From the NCBI GenBank assembly GCA_035325645.1, contig DAOKZK010000008.1, positions 1 to 64,000 on the forward strand: a stretch of 64,000 nucleotides of DNA. The letters run 5' to 3'. A model generated the notes under the pieces. The model saw only the letters and a list, made by a program, of their open reading frames with translations, was not told the DNA's origin and did not search any database. The stretch is from Macondimonas sp035325645 (GTDB lineage: Bacteria; Pseudomonadota; Gammaproteobacteria; UBA5335). A program made the position numbers and the translations under genes. This document shows, one piece after another, positions 38,169 to 46,876 of this stretch (its first letter is position 1; every line of letters begins with the position of its first letter).

Positions 38169-39085
38169 GGCGAACGGTTCCCTTGGCGGTCGGGGGATTC
38201 GGTTCGGGCGCCGCGATTGCGACCGTAGAGGATGCTGGAGGGATCGCGCCTCAGTTCGTCGCTGAGCCGCTCCAGGTTGCGCGCCGCCGCTTCGATCTCG
38301 CGCAGGGTGGCCTGCGTGGACGGCAGCGTTTCCACCAGGAAGGTCTGACCCGCGCTTTCGGCCAGATTACCCAGCGTGTTGAGCTGAGCGGTGGCCTGGC
38401 GCACCTGGGTGATGGTGGTTTCCAGCTCTTTCGCGATCTGTTCGACACGGGCCATGGTCTTGCCGCCGTCCTCGCTCATCTTGGGCAGGGCTTCGATGAG
38501 GGGCTCGAGACGCTGGGTGAACTCCGCGACCTTGCGCGTCGTCATCTCCACGTTTTCCATGATCTGGCGCAGGTTCTCCTGGTTCTGGGGACCCAGTGCC
38601 TCTTTCATCTGCCCCATCAGATCCTGGAACTGCTTGAGCATCGCCTGTCCGGCGTCCCCCAGCGATTCGAACAAGGACGGGCGCATGGGGATGCGAGCCG
38701 GCCGATCCTGGCGGGTCTCGAGGCGCGGGGCGTCGGGCGGCCCGTCATCGGCCAGCTCCACCTGCGCCAGGCCTGTGATACCCATATAGCGCAAAGTCGC
38801 GTAGGTGTTCACCGTGATGGGAATGTCGGGCTGGATCTCGATGCGGATGTGAATGTCCCGGCTGCCGTCGTGCGCAAACTCGACTTGGGTGACCTGACCG
38901 ATTTCGACACCGCGATAACGGACGGTGGAGTAAGGCACCAGACCGGATATGGCGCCCTGCGTCGTGATCAGGTAGGGCGTCCTGGCCTGGCGGGCATCGT
39001 TCAGCCAGAGCGACGCCAGCGCGGCAGCGAGCCCCAAGCCGATCACGAACAGGCCGGTCAGCAGGGCATAGGACCGATTCTCCAT
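38165..39085 (-). CDS. MCE-domain lipid-transport protein (MlaD-like)
   Basis: This 306-residue protein has one N-terminal membrane helix (GLFVIGLGLAAALASLWL), an MCE/MlaD domain at residues about 35-120 (VPYSTVRYRGVEIGQVTQVEF) and a long C-terminal coiled-coil region. It should form a periplasmic hexameric ring on the permease. The ATPase and permease genes precede it in the same operon. It is a likely phospholipid or hydrophobic-compound carrier. Confidence 0.92.
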   Translation of the reverse strand: MENRSYALLTGLFVIGLGLAAALASLWLNDARQARTPYLITTQGAISGLVPYSTVRYRGVEIGQVTQVEFAHDGSRDIHIRIEIQPDIPITVNTYATLRYMGITGLAQVELADDGPPDAPRLETRQDRPARIPMRPSLFESLGDAGQAMLKQFQDLMGQMKEALGPQNQENLRQIMENVEMTTRKVAEFTQRLEPLIEALPKMSEDGGKTMARVEQIAKELETTITQVRQATAQLNTLGNLAESAGQTFLVETLPSTQATLREIEAAARNLERLSDELRRDPSSILYGRNRGARTESPDRQGNRSP

Positions 39086-39091
39086 CGTACG

Positions 39092-39871
39092 TCACTGCCT
39101 TTTCGAAAGAAGACGGCCGCCGCGGTGGCCATGAAAATAGGATTGGATGAACGGATGATCGCAGGCAATCACCTCGTCCAGTGTCCCGATCACGATCAGC
39201 TTGCGATCAGCCAGCACGGCAATTCGGTCGCACAGGTCGACCAAGGTGTCGAGATCGTGGGTGACCAAGGCCACGGTGAGCCCCAGCGTGCTGCGCAATT
39301 CGGCAATGAGATCGACGAATAGTTCGCTGGCCACGGGGTCGAGTCCTGAGGTCGGCTCGTCGAGCAGCAGCAACTCGGCGTCGAGCGCGAGCGCGCGAGC
39401 CAGCCCCACACGCTTGATCATGCCGCCGGACAGTTCGGCCGGGTAGCGCCGACCGTCCTCAGGCTTCAGGCCCACCATGGCAAGCTTGAGCCGCACCAGT
39501 TCCTGGATCAGCGCGGCGTCGAGCACACGCAATTCCCGCAGTGGCAACGCCACATTGTCAGCCACCGACAGGGCTGTGAACAGCGCGCCATGCTGGAACA
39601 GCACACCCCAGCGTTGGCGCAGCGCCTGGATGTGATGCGTCCGACGACCGCTGAACACCGGCTCGCCGAAGGCATGCACCTCTCCCGCGCTGGGGGTTTG
39701 CAGCCCGATCATCTCGCGCAGCAACGTCGTTTTCCCCGAGCCCGACCCCCCGACCAGCCCCAGCACTTCGCCGCGACGCACGCTGAGATCGATGCCGTCG
39801 TGCACCACCTGCGCACCGAAGCGCGTGACGATGCCGCGCATCTCGATGACCGTCGGCGACGGAGCGCTCAT
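39092..39871 (-). CDS. ABC transporter ATPase of the MCE system (MlaF-like)
   Basis: This 259-residue ATPase has Walker A GGSGSGKT near residue 40, signature LSGGMIKRVGLARAL near 145 and Walker B LLLLDEPTSGLDP near 168. LSGGM rather than LSGGQ is normal for MlaF. The ATG at 39871 overlaps the permease stop by 4 bases. It powers lipid movement between membranes together with the neighbouring permease and MCE protein. Confidence 0.93.
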   Translation of the reverse strand: MSAPSPTVIEMRGIVTRFGAQVVHDGIDLSVRRGEVLGLVGGSGSGKTTLLREMIGLQTPSAGEVHAFGEPVFSGRRTHHIQALRQRWGVLFQHGALFTALSVADNVALPLRELRVLDAALIQELVRLKLAMVGLKPEDGRRYPAELSGGMIKRVGLARALALDAELLLLDEPTSGLDPVASELFVDLIAELRSTLGLTVALVTHDLDTLVDLCDRIAVLADRKLIVIGTLDEVIACDHPFIQSYFHGHRGGRLLSKRQ

Positions 39872-40989
39872 TCCTGCCACCCGATGTCGCGCAGGCTCAC
39901 GGCAAAAACCGCATCGGTCAGGATCACCAGCGTAATCGCCGTCACGACCGCGTTGGTGGTCTCGTACCCCAGGCTCTCGGTGTTGGGCTTGATGCGCAAG
40001 CCGAAATGGCAGGACACCAGGCCGATCACGATGCCGAACGCAATCGATTTAACGAGTGCGATCCAATAGGTCACGATGGGGATCGCTCCCGGCAGATCGC
40101 TCAGGAATTGCCCGAAGGTGATGTTGAGTTCGCTCTGTGCCACCAGCATGCCGCCGAAGATGGCGGCAGCCATGGTCCAGAAGGCGAGCAGGGGCATGGT
40201 GATGGCCAGCGCGATGACCTTGGGCAGCAGCACGCGCTTGAAGGGCGAGATGCCCATGGTGGCCAGCGCATCGAGTTCCTGGGTCAGCCGCATCACGCCG
40301 AGCTCGGCCGTAATGGACGAGCCCGATCGGCCCGCGATGAGAATGGCCGCGAGCAGTGGGCCCAGCTCGCGCGTCACGGCCAGCCCCATGAGGTTGACGA
40401 TGAAGCGCTCGCCACCCAGCATCCGCAGTTGCAGCGCCGAAAGATAGCTCATGACGATGCCGATCAGGAGGCCCACCAGGCCCGTGATGAGCAGCGCCCG
40501 GCTCCCTGTCTTGTGGACATTTGCGGAGATCTCGCGCCAGGGGATGCGATTCGGGCGCGCCGGGAAGCTGAGCATGTCGAGTGTCAGCTGCCCCAGCAAG
40601 GCGATGAGCTGGCGCAGATGCGTCAGCCCCGAGAGAATCGCACCGCCCAGACGCGCCACCCATTCCAGCGGCTTGCGCCGCGGGGCTCGTGCCGGCGGGG
40701 GCAGCTGTTCCAGCCGTTGGAACAGCGGCTCGTACTCGGTGCGCAGCCGAAGATGGGGCGGCCGGCGCTGTCCCCAATGTCGCCAGAGCAGCAGGGCGCC
40801 GGCGCTGTCGAGGCTCTCGATCGCTTCGAGGTCCCACACCTCGTCCGGCCGCTTGCCGCAGCGACGGAGTTGCTTGCGCAGCGTGCCCAGGCGGCCCGAC
40901 AGATGACGCAATACCCAAGGCCCGGTGAGGACGATGCGCGGCGCGCCGTCGTCTTCATTGCGCTGCAGACGCGGGACTTCAGGCGTCAT
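39868..40989 (-). CDS. MCE-system ABC permease with N-terminal STAS-like domain
   Basis: This 373-residue protein joins a STAS-type domain (residues about 1-100, with VWDLEAIESLDSAGALLLW) to an MlaE permease of five to six helices (GERFIVNLMGLAVTRELGPLLAAIL near 195-220). Some organisms encode the two parts separately (MlaE and MlaB); here they are one chain. First gene of the operon; its start region overlaps the upstream dehydrogenase stop by 4 bases. Confidence 0.92.
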   Translation of the reverse strand: MTPEVPRLQRNEDDGAPRIVLTGPWVLRHLSGRLGTLRKQLRRCGKRPDEVWDLEAIESLDSAGALLLWRHWGQRRPPHLRLRTEYEPLFQRLEQLPPPARAPRRKPLEWVARLGGAILSGLTHLRQLIALLGQLTLDMLSFPARPNRIPWREISANVHKTGSRALLITGLVGLLIGIVMSYLSALQLRMLGGERFIVNLMGLAVTRELGPLLAAILIAGRSGSSITAELGVMRLTQELDALATMGISPFKRVLLPKVIALAITMPLLAFWTMAAAIFGGMLVAQSELNITFGQFLSDLPGAIPIVTYWIALVKSIAFGIVIGLVSCHFGLRIKPNTESLGYETTNAVVTAITLVILTDAVFAVSLRDIGWQE

Positions 40990-41879
40990 GGGGGGGGTGT
41001 TCCCGGTTCCGGATCGAAGCGCGCGCGCGCGCGCCGGTAGAGCGCCGAGATGTCCTCATGGCCGAAGCCCCCAGCCATCAGCGCCTGGTAGTCGGCCCGG
41101 ACCGCCTCCACGAGAGGCAGACGGCCATGGCATTGTGCCGCGAGTTGCTCGCAGATGGCGAGATCCTTGGCGTGCAGGGCAATTCTGAAGCCGGTTTCGA
41201 AGCGGTTCTGGATCATGGTCGGGCCGCGGTGGGTGAGGAACCAATTGCCAGCCGCACCGCTGCCGATCACTTCGATGACCCGGTCCAGCGGCAGGCCGGC
41301 GGCGTCACCCAGCGCCAGCGCCTCCGTTACCGCTGCAGCGATCCCTGCCGCCATGACCTGATTGACGGCCTTCGTGGCTTGTCCCGCACCCACCGACCCC
41401 ATCCAGGCGATCTGCCGAGTCATGGCCGCCAAGACCGGCCGCGCGCGCGCCAGCGTACCTGGTTCGCCGCCGACCATGGCGACCAGAGTCGCCTGGCGCG
41501 CCCCTTCGACGCCGCCGGACACCGGGCAGTCGAGAAAATCGGCGCCGCGTGCGCGGACGGTCTCGGCGGCTCGTTGCGCCGTCTCTGGCGCCACGGTGGA
41601 GCAGTCCACCACGATTTGCCCCGACCCAAGCGCAGGCGCAAGGGCATCGATCACACCCAGCACATCCTCATCCGCCGATACGCACAGCACCAGCACGTCG
41701 CATCGGCGCGCCAGATCGGCCGGATCCGCAGCGACGTCGCAGCCGGTCTCCTGTGCGAGCGCCTCGACCTTGGCGGATGTGCGGTTCCAGACGGCGGTGA
41801 GCAGCCCCGCGCGGGCGAGGTTGCGCGCCATCGACAGGCCCATGGCGCCGAGTCCGATGAAGCCCGCGCGGGGAATCAT
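40986..41879 (-). CDS. 3-hydroxyisobutyrate-dehydrogenase-like NAD(P) oxidoreductase
   Basis: This 297-residue beta-hydroxyacid dehydrogenase begins with the Rossmann motif GFIGLGAMGLSMARNL. DCPVSGGVEGARQATLVAMVGG near residues 117-138 is the substrate-site signature, and the catalytic Lys is in GQATKAVNQ near 170. GxLxxR-specific residues do not decide between 3-hydroxyisobutyrate, tartronate semialdehyde or succinic semialdehyde as substrate. It lies between speA and the MCE operon with 4-base overlaps on both sides, so the genes may be cotranscribed. Confidence 0.88.
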   Translation of the reverse strand: MIPRAGFIGLGAMGLSMARNLARAGLLTAVWNRTSAKVEALAQETGCDVAADPADLARRCDVLVLCVSADEDVLGVIDALAPALGSGQIVVDCSTVAPETAQRAAETVRARGADFLDCPVSGGVEGARQATLVAMVGGEPGTLARARPVLAAMTRQIAWMGSVGAGQATKAVNQVMAAGIAAAVTEALALGDAAGLPLDRVIEVIGSGAAGNWFLTHRGPTMIQNRFETGFRIALHAKDLAICEQLAAQCHGRLPLVEAVRADYQALMAGGFGHEDISALYRRARARFDPEPGTPPP

Positions 41880-43786
41880 GGCCAGCGTTGCAGATAGGTG
41901 GAGCCGTAGAGCCCGGCGGTGAGTTCGGCCAGGAAGGCCTCGGCCTGGGCGGGCTCCAGCCCTGCGCGGGTGATTTTCTCGCGATAGGCCATGGCGAGCT
42001 GATCCGGTGCGAAGTGCACATAGCTCAGCAGTTGATCGGCGCTGTCGCCACGCTCCGGCCCGACCAGCCGATAACCGCCTTGGCCGTCCAGTTCCACATT
42101 GACGGCGTCGGTGTCCCCGAACAGGTTGTGCATGTCGCCCAGGATTTCCTGGTAGGCGCCGATCATGAAAAAGCCCAGCAGGTAGGTTTCCTGGGGCTCG
42201 ACTGCATGCAGGGCGAGGGTGGGCGCGAGTCCATCCTGTTCGACATACTGGTGGATGCAGCCGTCCGAATCGCAGGTGAGATCCTCGATGATGCCGCGCA
42301 CGTTGGCTGGCTCGTTCAGTCGCTGCAAGGGCATGACGGGGAAGATCTGGTCGATCGCCCATACGTCGGGCAGGGACTGAAACAGCGAGAAATTGCAGAA
42401 AAACTTGACGGCCAGCTTTTCCTCGAGCTGGGCCAGGATCTCGCGGTGGCCGCGTCGGGCCGGGTCGAGCCGATTCATCAGACGCTGGCACAAGGCGGTA
42501 TAGACGTGCTCGGCAAAGGCGCGCTCGCGCAGATCGAGCAGGCCATGGGTGTACATGGCCTGGGCTTCGGACACCCAGTGCACCGCTTCATGGAACAGCT
42601 CGGCCGGCGCGGTATCTTCGATGTGGGTATAGCCGTTCCAGAGGTCGTGCAGCAGTGAGGGTGCGTCCGGGGGCGGTGGCGCCAAAGCTGCGGGATCCAC
42701 GTGGGGCGCCTCGCTGTCGATGACCTGGGTGATGAGGAGGGCATGGTGCGCGGTCATGGCGCGTCCGGCCTCGGTGATGAGGTCCGGCTCGGGCAGGCCG
42801 TGTGCCTGGCAGGTCTCCTTCAGGACGTGCACGACCACGTTCGCGTACTCGGCCACCGAGTAGTTCATGGAGCAGGCGCTGCGCGAGCGGGTGCCCTCGT
42901 AGTCGACGCCCAGGCCGCCGCCCACGTCGACGTAGCGCAGGGGGGCGCCCAGCCGATGCAGATCGGTGAAATAGCGCGCCGCCTCGGTCAGGCCGCGCCG
43001 GATGTCGCGCACATTGGCCATCTGTGAGCCCATGTGGAAGTGCAGCAACTGCACGCAGTCGAGCAAGCCGGCGGCTTCGAGCTGCCCGATGCAGCTCAGT
43101 ACCTGCGTGGCGGAAAGACCGAACTTCGATTTTTCACCGCCGGTGTTCTGCCAGTTGCCGGTGCCGAGGTTGGCCAGCCGCACCCGTACGCCGAGCAGCG
43201 GCCGTACCCCGAGTTGGGCGGATTCGCGGATCACCGTCGCCACCTCGGAAGGCTTTTCGATCACGATCACGGCTCGCAAGCCGAGGCGCCGGGCGATGAG
43301 CGCGCGGCGGATGTAGTCGCGGTCCTTGTAGCCGTTGCAGATGATCAGGCTGCCGGGGCGGGCCAGCGCCAGCACGGCCATGAGTTCGGGTTTGCTGCCG
43401 GCCTCGAGGCCGACGCGCTCGCCGCCGTGGCGGATGATTTCCTCCACCACGGTGCGCTGTTGATTCACCTTGATCGGATAGACGGCAGTGTAACGGCCGC
43501 CATAGCCGTGATCGGCGATGGCCGTGTCGAAGGCGCTGCACAGGGTGTCGACCCGGTCGTGGAGGATGTCCGAAAACCGCACCAGAATGGGCAGGTTCAG
43601 GCCCGATTGGATCATGTGCTGGGCCAGTTCGGGCAATGGGATCCGGCCACGTGCGGGGTCCCGCAGGGGTACGGCCACGAGTCGGCCCTGTTCGTCCACA
43701 TCGAAATAGCCTTCGCTCCATTCGGGCACGTTATAGCGGTCGCGGGCGGAAAACGAGGCGGCATCACGGGTCATGCAGGAAACCAT
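41876..43786 (-). CDS. speA: Biosynthetic arginine decarboxylase
   Basis: This 636-residue PLP fold-type III enzyme makes agmatine for putrescine synthesis. The cofactor lysine is in YPIKVNQQRTVVEE near residue 103. GGEKSKFGLSATQVL near 215, FHMGSQMANVRDI near 246, and NFSLFQSLPDVWAIDQ plus LGFFMIGAYQEILGDMHNLFG near the end match SpeA throughout. ATGs at 43786 and 43774 are both possible, with no strong ribosome site at either. Divergent from speE; together they supply spermidine precursors. Confidence 0.95.
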   Translation of the reverse strand: MVSCMTRDAASFSARDRYNVPEWSEGYFDVDEQGRLVAVPLRDPARGRIPLPELAQHMIQSGLNLPILVRFSDILHDRVDTLCSAFDTAIADHGYGGRYTAVYPIKVNQQRTVVEEIIRHGGERVGLEAGSKPELMAVLALARPGSLIICNGYKDRDYIRRALIARRLGLRAVIVIEKPSEVATVIRESAQLGVRPLLGVRVRLANLGTGNWQNTGGEKSKFGLSATQVLSCIGQLEAAGLLDCVQLLHFHMGSQMANVRDIRRGLTEAARYFTDLHRLGAPLRYVDVGGGLGVDYEGTRSRSACSMNYSVAEYANVVVHVLKETCQAHGLPEPDLITEAGRAMTAHHALLITQVIDSEAPHVDPAALAPPPPDAPSLLHDLWNGYTHIEDTAPAELFHEAVHWVSEAQAMYTHGLLDLRERAFAEHVYTALCQRLMNRLDPARRGHREILAQLEEKLAVKFFCNFSLFQSLPDVWAIDQIFPVMPLQRLNEPANVRGIIEDLTCDSDGCIHQYVEQDGLAPTLALHAVEPQETYLLGFFMIGAYQEILGDMHNLFGDTDAVNVELDGQGGYRLVGPERGDSADQLLSYVHFAPDQLAMAYREKITRAGLEPAQAEAFLAELTAGLYGSTYLQRWP

Positions 43787-43885
43787 CGATGAGGGGCGGG
43801 AGGTCCGGGAAGCCTAAAAGATTCTCACCGATGCGGTAAAGCAAACGATGATGACGCTGTCACACGGATGCGTGATCGGCGTGGC

Positions 43886-43891
43886 TATAAT
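43886..43891 (+). promoter_or_regulatory. Perfect -10 box TATAAT upstream of speE
   Basis: TATAAT at 43886-43891 lies 31 bp before the speE ATG, which fits a short leader. The -35 region at 17-18 bp spacing (ACACGG) is poor, so an activator may be needed. Confidence 0.45.
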
Positions 43892-43922
43892 CGGGCCCCG
43901 CAGCGATCTTTTGGGGGCATAC

Positions 43923-44786
43923 ATGAGCGTGGACAGTGAGTGGTTTACGGAATTCTACGAGCCGGGCGGTAGCGCCTTCGGGCTCAAGGTCAAGGCGAAA
44001 CTGCATGAAGAACAGTCCGCCTATCAGCACATCGAGATCTACGACACCGAAACCTTCGGCCATCTGATGGTGATCGACGGCTGCGTCATGCTCAGCCAGC
44101 GCGACAATTTCCTGTATCACGAGATGATGGCGCACCCGGCGCTGTTCACGCACGCCGCGCCGCGCCGCGTGGTCGTCATCGGCGGCGGCGACTGCGGCAC
44201 GCTGCGCGAGGTGCTGCGCCACGACATCGTGCAACAGGCCATGCAGGTCGAGATCGACGAGCGCGTGACGCGCCTCGCCGAGCGCTATTTCCCGGAATTG
44301 TGCGAGGCGAACGGCGATCCGCGCGCCGACTTGCGCTTCGAGGACGGCATCGCCTGGTTCTCAGCCGCCCCGGCCGGCAGCGTCGATGTGGTGATCGTGG
44401 ACAGCACCGATCCGGTCGGTCCGGCCGAAGGGCTCTTTTCCGAGCCGTTCTATCGCGACGTGCACCGCGTGCTGGCGCCGGGCGGCCTCATCGTGCAGCA
44501 GAGCGAATCGCCGCTGTATCACGTCGATCTGCTCTGCAGCGTCCATGGCGCCCTGCGCCGGGCCGGATTCGCCGACGTCAAGACCCTGCATTATCCGCAG
44601 CCGGTCTACCCGTCGGGCTGGTGGAGCGCCACGCTGGCCTGCAAGGACGGTCCCGTCCGCCCCATGCGGCTGGAAGCGGCGCGCAAGGCCGCCTTCCCGA
44701 CGCGTTACTACTCGGTGGATATGCACCAGGCGGCCTTCGTGCTGCCGCCCTACCTTGCGGATGCCTTGGCGGATGTCGCCGGCTGA
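43923..44786 (+). CDS. speE: Polyamine aminopropyltransferase (spermidine synthase)
   Basis: This 287-residue enzyme transfers aminopropyl from decarboxylated SAM to putrescine. The N-terminal beta domain begins WFTEFYEPGGSAFGLKV. Cofactor motifs are VVVIGGGDCGTLREVL near residue 82 and VDVVIVDSTDPVGPAEGLFS near 156-175 with the catalytic Asp, then YPSGWWSATLACK. The ATG at 43923 follows a G-rich TTGGGGG site. It is divergent to speA, with a perfect TATAAT upstream. Confidence 0.95.
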   Translation: MSVDSEWFTEFYEPGGSAFGLKVKAKLHEEQSAYQHIEIYDTETFGHLMVIDGCVMLSQRDNFLYHEMMAHPALFTHAAPRRVVVIGGGDCGTLREVLRHDIVQQAMQVEIDERVTRLAERYFPELCEANGDPRADLRFEDGIAWFSAAPAGSVDVVIVDSTDPVGPAEGLFSEPFYRDVHRVLAPGGLIVQQSESPLYHVDLLCSVHGALRRAGFADVKTLHYPQPVYPSGWWSATLACKDGPVRPMRLEAARKAAFPTRYYSVDMHQAAFVLPPYLADALADVAG

Positions 44787-44800
44787 ATGCCGCCGACGCC

Positions 44801-45772
44801 CTATCTGCGTGGATGCGCGCGTTCCGGGATCAGGCTGGCCAGCCCCCGGAACGCGGTGTCCGGCGCCGTCACCAGATAAACAGGAATGGCCGCGAGGTAG
44901 TCGCGGTAGCGCCCCTTGGCGCAGAAGCGTTCCATGAACGGCGAGGCGCGCAGCGGTTCGATGAGGTCCGGCAGGATGCCGCCGCACAGGTACACGCCGC
45001 CGCGCGCGCCCAGGGTCAGCGCCAGATTGCCGGCCACGGTGCCCAGGAACCCGAAGAAATAGCCCAGGGCTTCATCGGCGAGGGCTGCCCGGCCTGCCCG
45101 CATGGCCACCTCCGGCGGCGCGGCAAGGGCGGGCGCGCCTGCCGCGGCGGCCAGATGGTTGTACAGCGCCAGGAGCCCCGGACCGCTGACCACCCGTTCG
45201 GCCGACACATGGCCCCATTCACGTCGCAAGCCATCGAGCAGGGCGCTTTCCCGGTCGTTCGCGGGCGCCAGCGTCACATGCCCCCCTTCGCCCGCCAGCG
45301 CCAGCCAGCCGGTTTCGTGTGGCAGGAGACCGGAGACACCCAGGCCGGTGCCGGGGCCGATGACGGCCAGCGGCGCGTGCGGCCAAGGTTCGCCCGGATT
45401 CAGCGCGATCCGCTCGTCTGGGGCCAGGCGGGGAATGCCCAATGCCTGGGCGGTGAAGTCGTTGACGAGGCGCACGGCGTCCAGATCGAGCGCCGCGGCC
45501 AGCGCGGCCGGTTCGAGCCGCCAGCCGCGATTGGTGAGCGTCACCGATCCATCCCGCTCCAGCGGGCCCGCAACGGCCAGGATCGCGCTGTGAGGCGCCG
45601 GCAGGTTCTGGCTGGCCAAGTGATGACGCACGACGGCCGTGAGATCGGGAAATTCGCGGTTGCGATAGCGGCCGATGGCGCCGTGCTGTCCATCCTGATA
45701 CAGCGTGAGTCGCGTATGAGTCCCGCCGATATCGCCCAGTAGATGGCTGTGGGGCCGGATCTGTCCGCTCAT
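44801..45772 (-). CDS. glk: Glucokinase
   Basis: This 323-residue ROK-independent (E. coli Glk-type) glucokinase has ATP motif LLGDIGGTHTRL at residues 11-22. LVNDFTAQALGIP near 100-112 holds the catalytic Asp, VIGPGTGLGVSGLL lies near 137 and EGGHVTLAPAND near 160. It makes glucose-6-phosphate from free glucose. It is convergent with speE and divergent from nadC. Confidence 0.92.
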   Translation of the reverse strand: MSGQIRPHSHLLGDIGGTHTRLTLYQDGQHGAIGRYRNREFPDLTAVVRHHLASQNLPAPHSAILAVAGPLERDGSVTLTNRGWRLEPAALAAALDLDAVRLVNDFTAQALGIPRLAPDERIALNPGEPWPHAPLAVIGPGTGLGVSGLLPHETGWLALAGEGGHVTLAPANDRESALLDGLRREWGHVSAERVVSGPGLLALYNHLAAAAGAPALAAPPEVAMRAGRAALADEALGYFFGFLGTVAGNLALTLGARGGVYLCGGILPDLIEPLRASPFMERFCAKGRYRDYLAAIPVYLVTAPDTAFRGLASLIPERAHPRR

Positions 45773-45804
45773 GCGCCGTCTCCTCGTCCTCGGGCGTGCC
45801 GCGC

Positions 45805-45866
45805 CAGTCTAGCAGCCGCTGGCGTCCGACCGAGACTCGCCTGCGCCGGTGCGGGCCGCTAGACTG
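45805..45866. promoter_or_regulatory. Inverted repeat CAGTCTAGC / GCTAGACTG between glk and nadC
   Basis: The 9-bp arms (45805-45813 and 45858-45866) are exactly complementary and lie in the 126-bp divergent promoter region. Each arm offers the weak -10 TAGACT, pointing to its own gene. Good -35 boxes were not found. Confidence 0.3.
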
Positions 45867-45898
45867 CCGCCTCGTCTATCGCGAACGGTTTATGCGCC

Positions 45899-46753
45899 AT
45901 GTCCCAGCCAGCCTATCCGCCCGAAGATCCTGTCATCCTGGCTGCGGTGCGCATGGCCTTGGCCGAAGACGTGGGCGCCGGGGACGCCACGGCGAGCCTC
46001 ATCCCCGACCGACCGGCCCGCGCCCGGCTGATCTGCCGCGAGCCGGCAGTGCTGTGTGGTCGCCCCTGGTTCGATGCGGTCTACCGCACGCTCGAGCCGC
46101 AGGTGCGGGTGCACTGGCAGGCCGCCGATGGCGCACCGCTCGCGGCGGGGCAGACGGTGTGCGAGATCGAAGGCCCTGCACCGGCCATTCTGACCGGCGA
46201 GCGCACAGCGCTGAATTTCCTGCAGACCCTTTCGGGCACCGCTACCCTCACGCGCCGCTACGTCGAGGCGGTTGCGGGCAGCCGCGCGCGGATCTTCGAC
46301 ACCCGCAAGACCCTGCCGGGATTGCGGGCGGCCCAAAAGTACGCGGTGCGGTGCGGCGGCGGCTGCAACCAGCGCATGGGCCTGTTCGATGCCATGCTGA
46401 TCAAGGAAAACCATATTGCCGCGGCCGGCGGGCTCACCGCTGCCGTGCAGGCCGCTCGCCGCTGCCATCCGGCGCTGCCTCTGCAGGTCGAGGTCGAGAC
46501 ACTCGAGCAGCTCGACGAAGCGCTCGACCTCGAGATCCAGTCGGTGCTGCTCGACAATTTCGATATCGCCCAACTCGAGCGGGCCGTGGCCCTGCGCGAT
46601 CAGCGGGGTGTTGCGGCCGAGCTCGAAGCCTCGGGTGGCGTCGCATTGGACACCGTGGCACGCATTGCCGCGACCGGGGTCGACCGCATTTCCGTCGGCG
46701 CACTGACCAAACATGTGCATGCCGTGGATTACTCCCTGCGCATGGCGGATTGA
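45899..46753 (+). CDS. nadC: Nicotinate-nucleotide pyrophosphorylase (quinolinate PRTase)
   Basis: This 284-residue enzyme converts quinolinate and PRPP to nicotinate mononucleotide in de novo NAD synthesis. RTALNFLQTLSGTATLT near residue 102, DTRKTLPGLRAAQKYAVRCGG near 135-155, NQRMGLFDAMLIKENHI near 157 and the late VLLDNFD and EASGGV segments are diagnostic. The length matches the family. Confidence 0.95.
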   Translation: MSQPAYPPEDPVILAAVRMALAEDVGAGDATASLIPDRPARARLICREPAVLCGRPWFDAVYRTLEPQVRVHWQAADGAPLAAGQTVCEIEGPAPAILTGERTALNFLQTLSGTATLTRRYVEAVAGSRARIFDTRKTLPGLRAAQKYAVRCGGGCNQRMGLFDAMLIKENHIAAAGGLTAAVQAARRCHPALPLQVEVETLEQLDEALDLEIQSVLLDNFDIAQLERAVALRDQRGVAAELEASGGVALDTVARIAATGVDRISVGALTKHVHAVDYSLRMAD

Positions 46754-46774
46754 CAGATGCGCGCGGATTGCCTA

Positions 46775-46803
46775 TTGGCGCAAGCCGCTAACGCGCCTAC
46801 AAT
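46775..46803 (+). promoter_or_regulatory. Sigma-70 promoter of the efflux operon
   Basis: TTGGCG (46775-46780), 17-bp spacer, TACAAT (46798-46803). The match to consensus is 4/6 and 5/6, 74 bp before the efflux gene start. Confidence 0.55.
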
Positions 46804-46876
46804 GCCCGCCAATTTCGCGGTTTCATCCGTGCATTGACGCACGCCGAACCGCTCTCCTGAATTGCGAGTTACAGCA

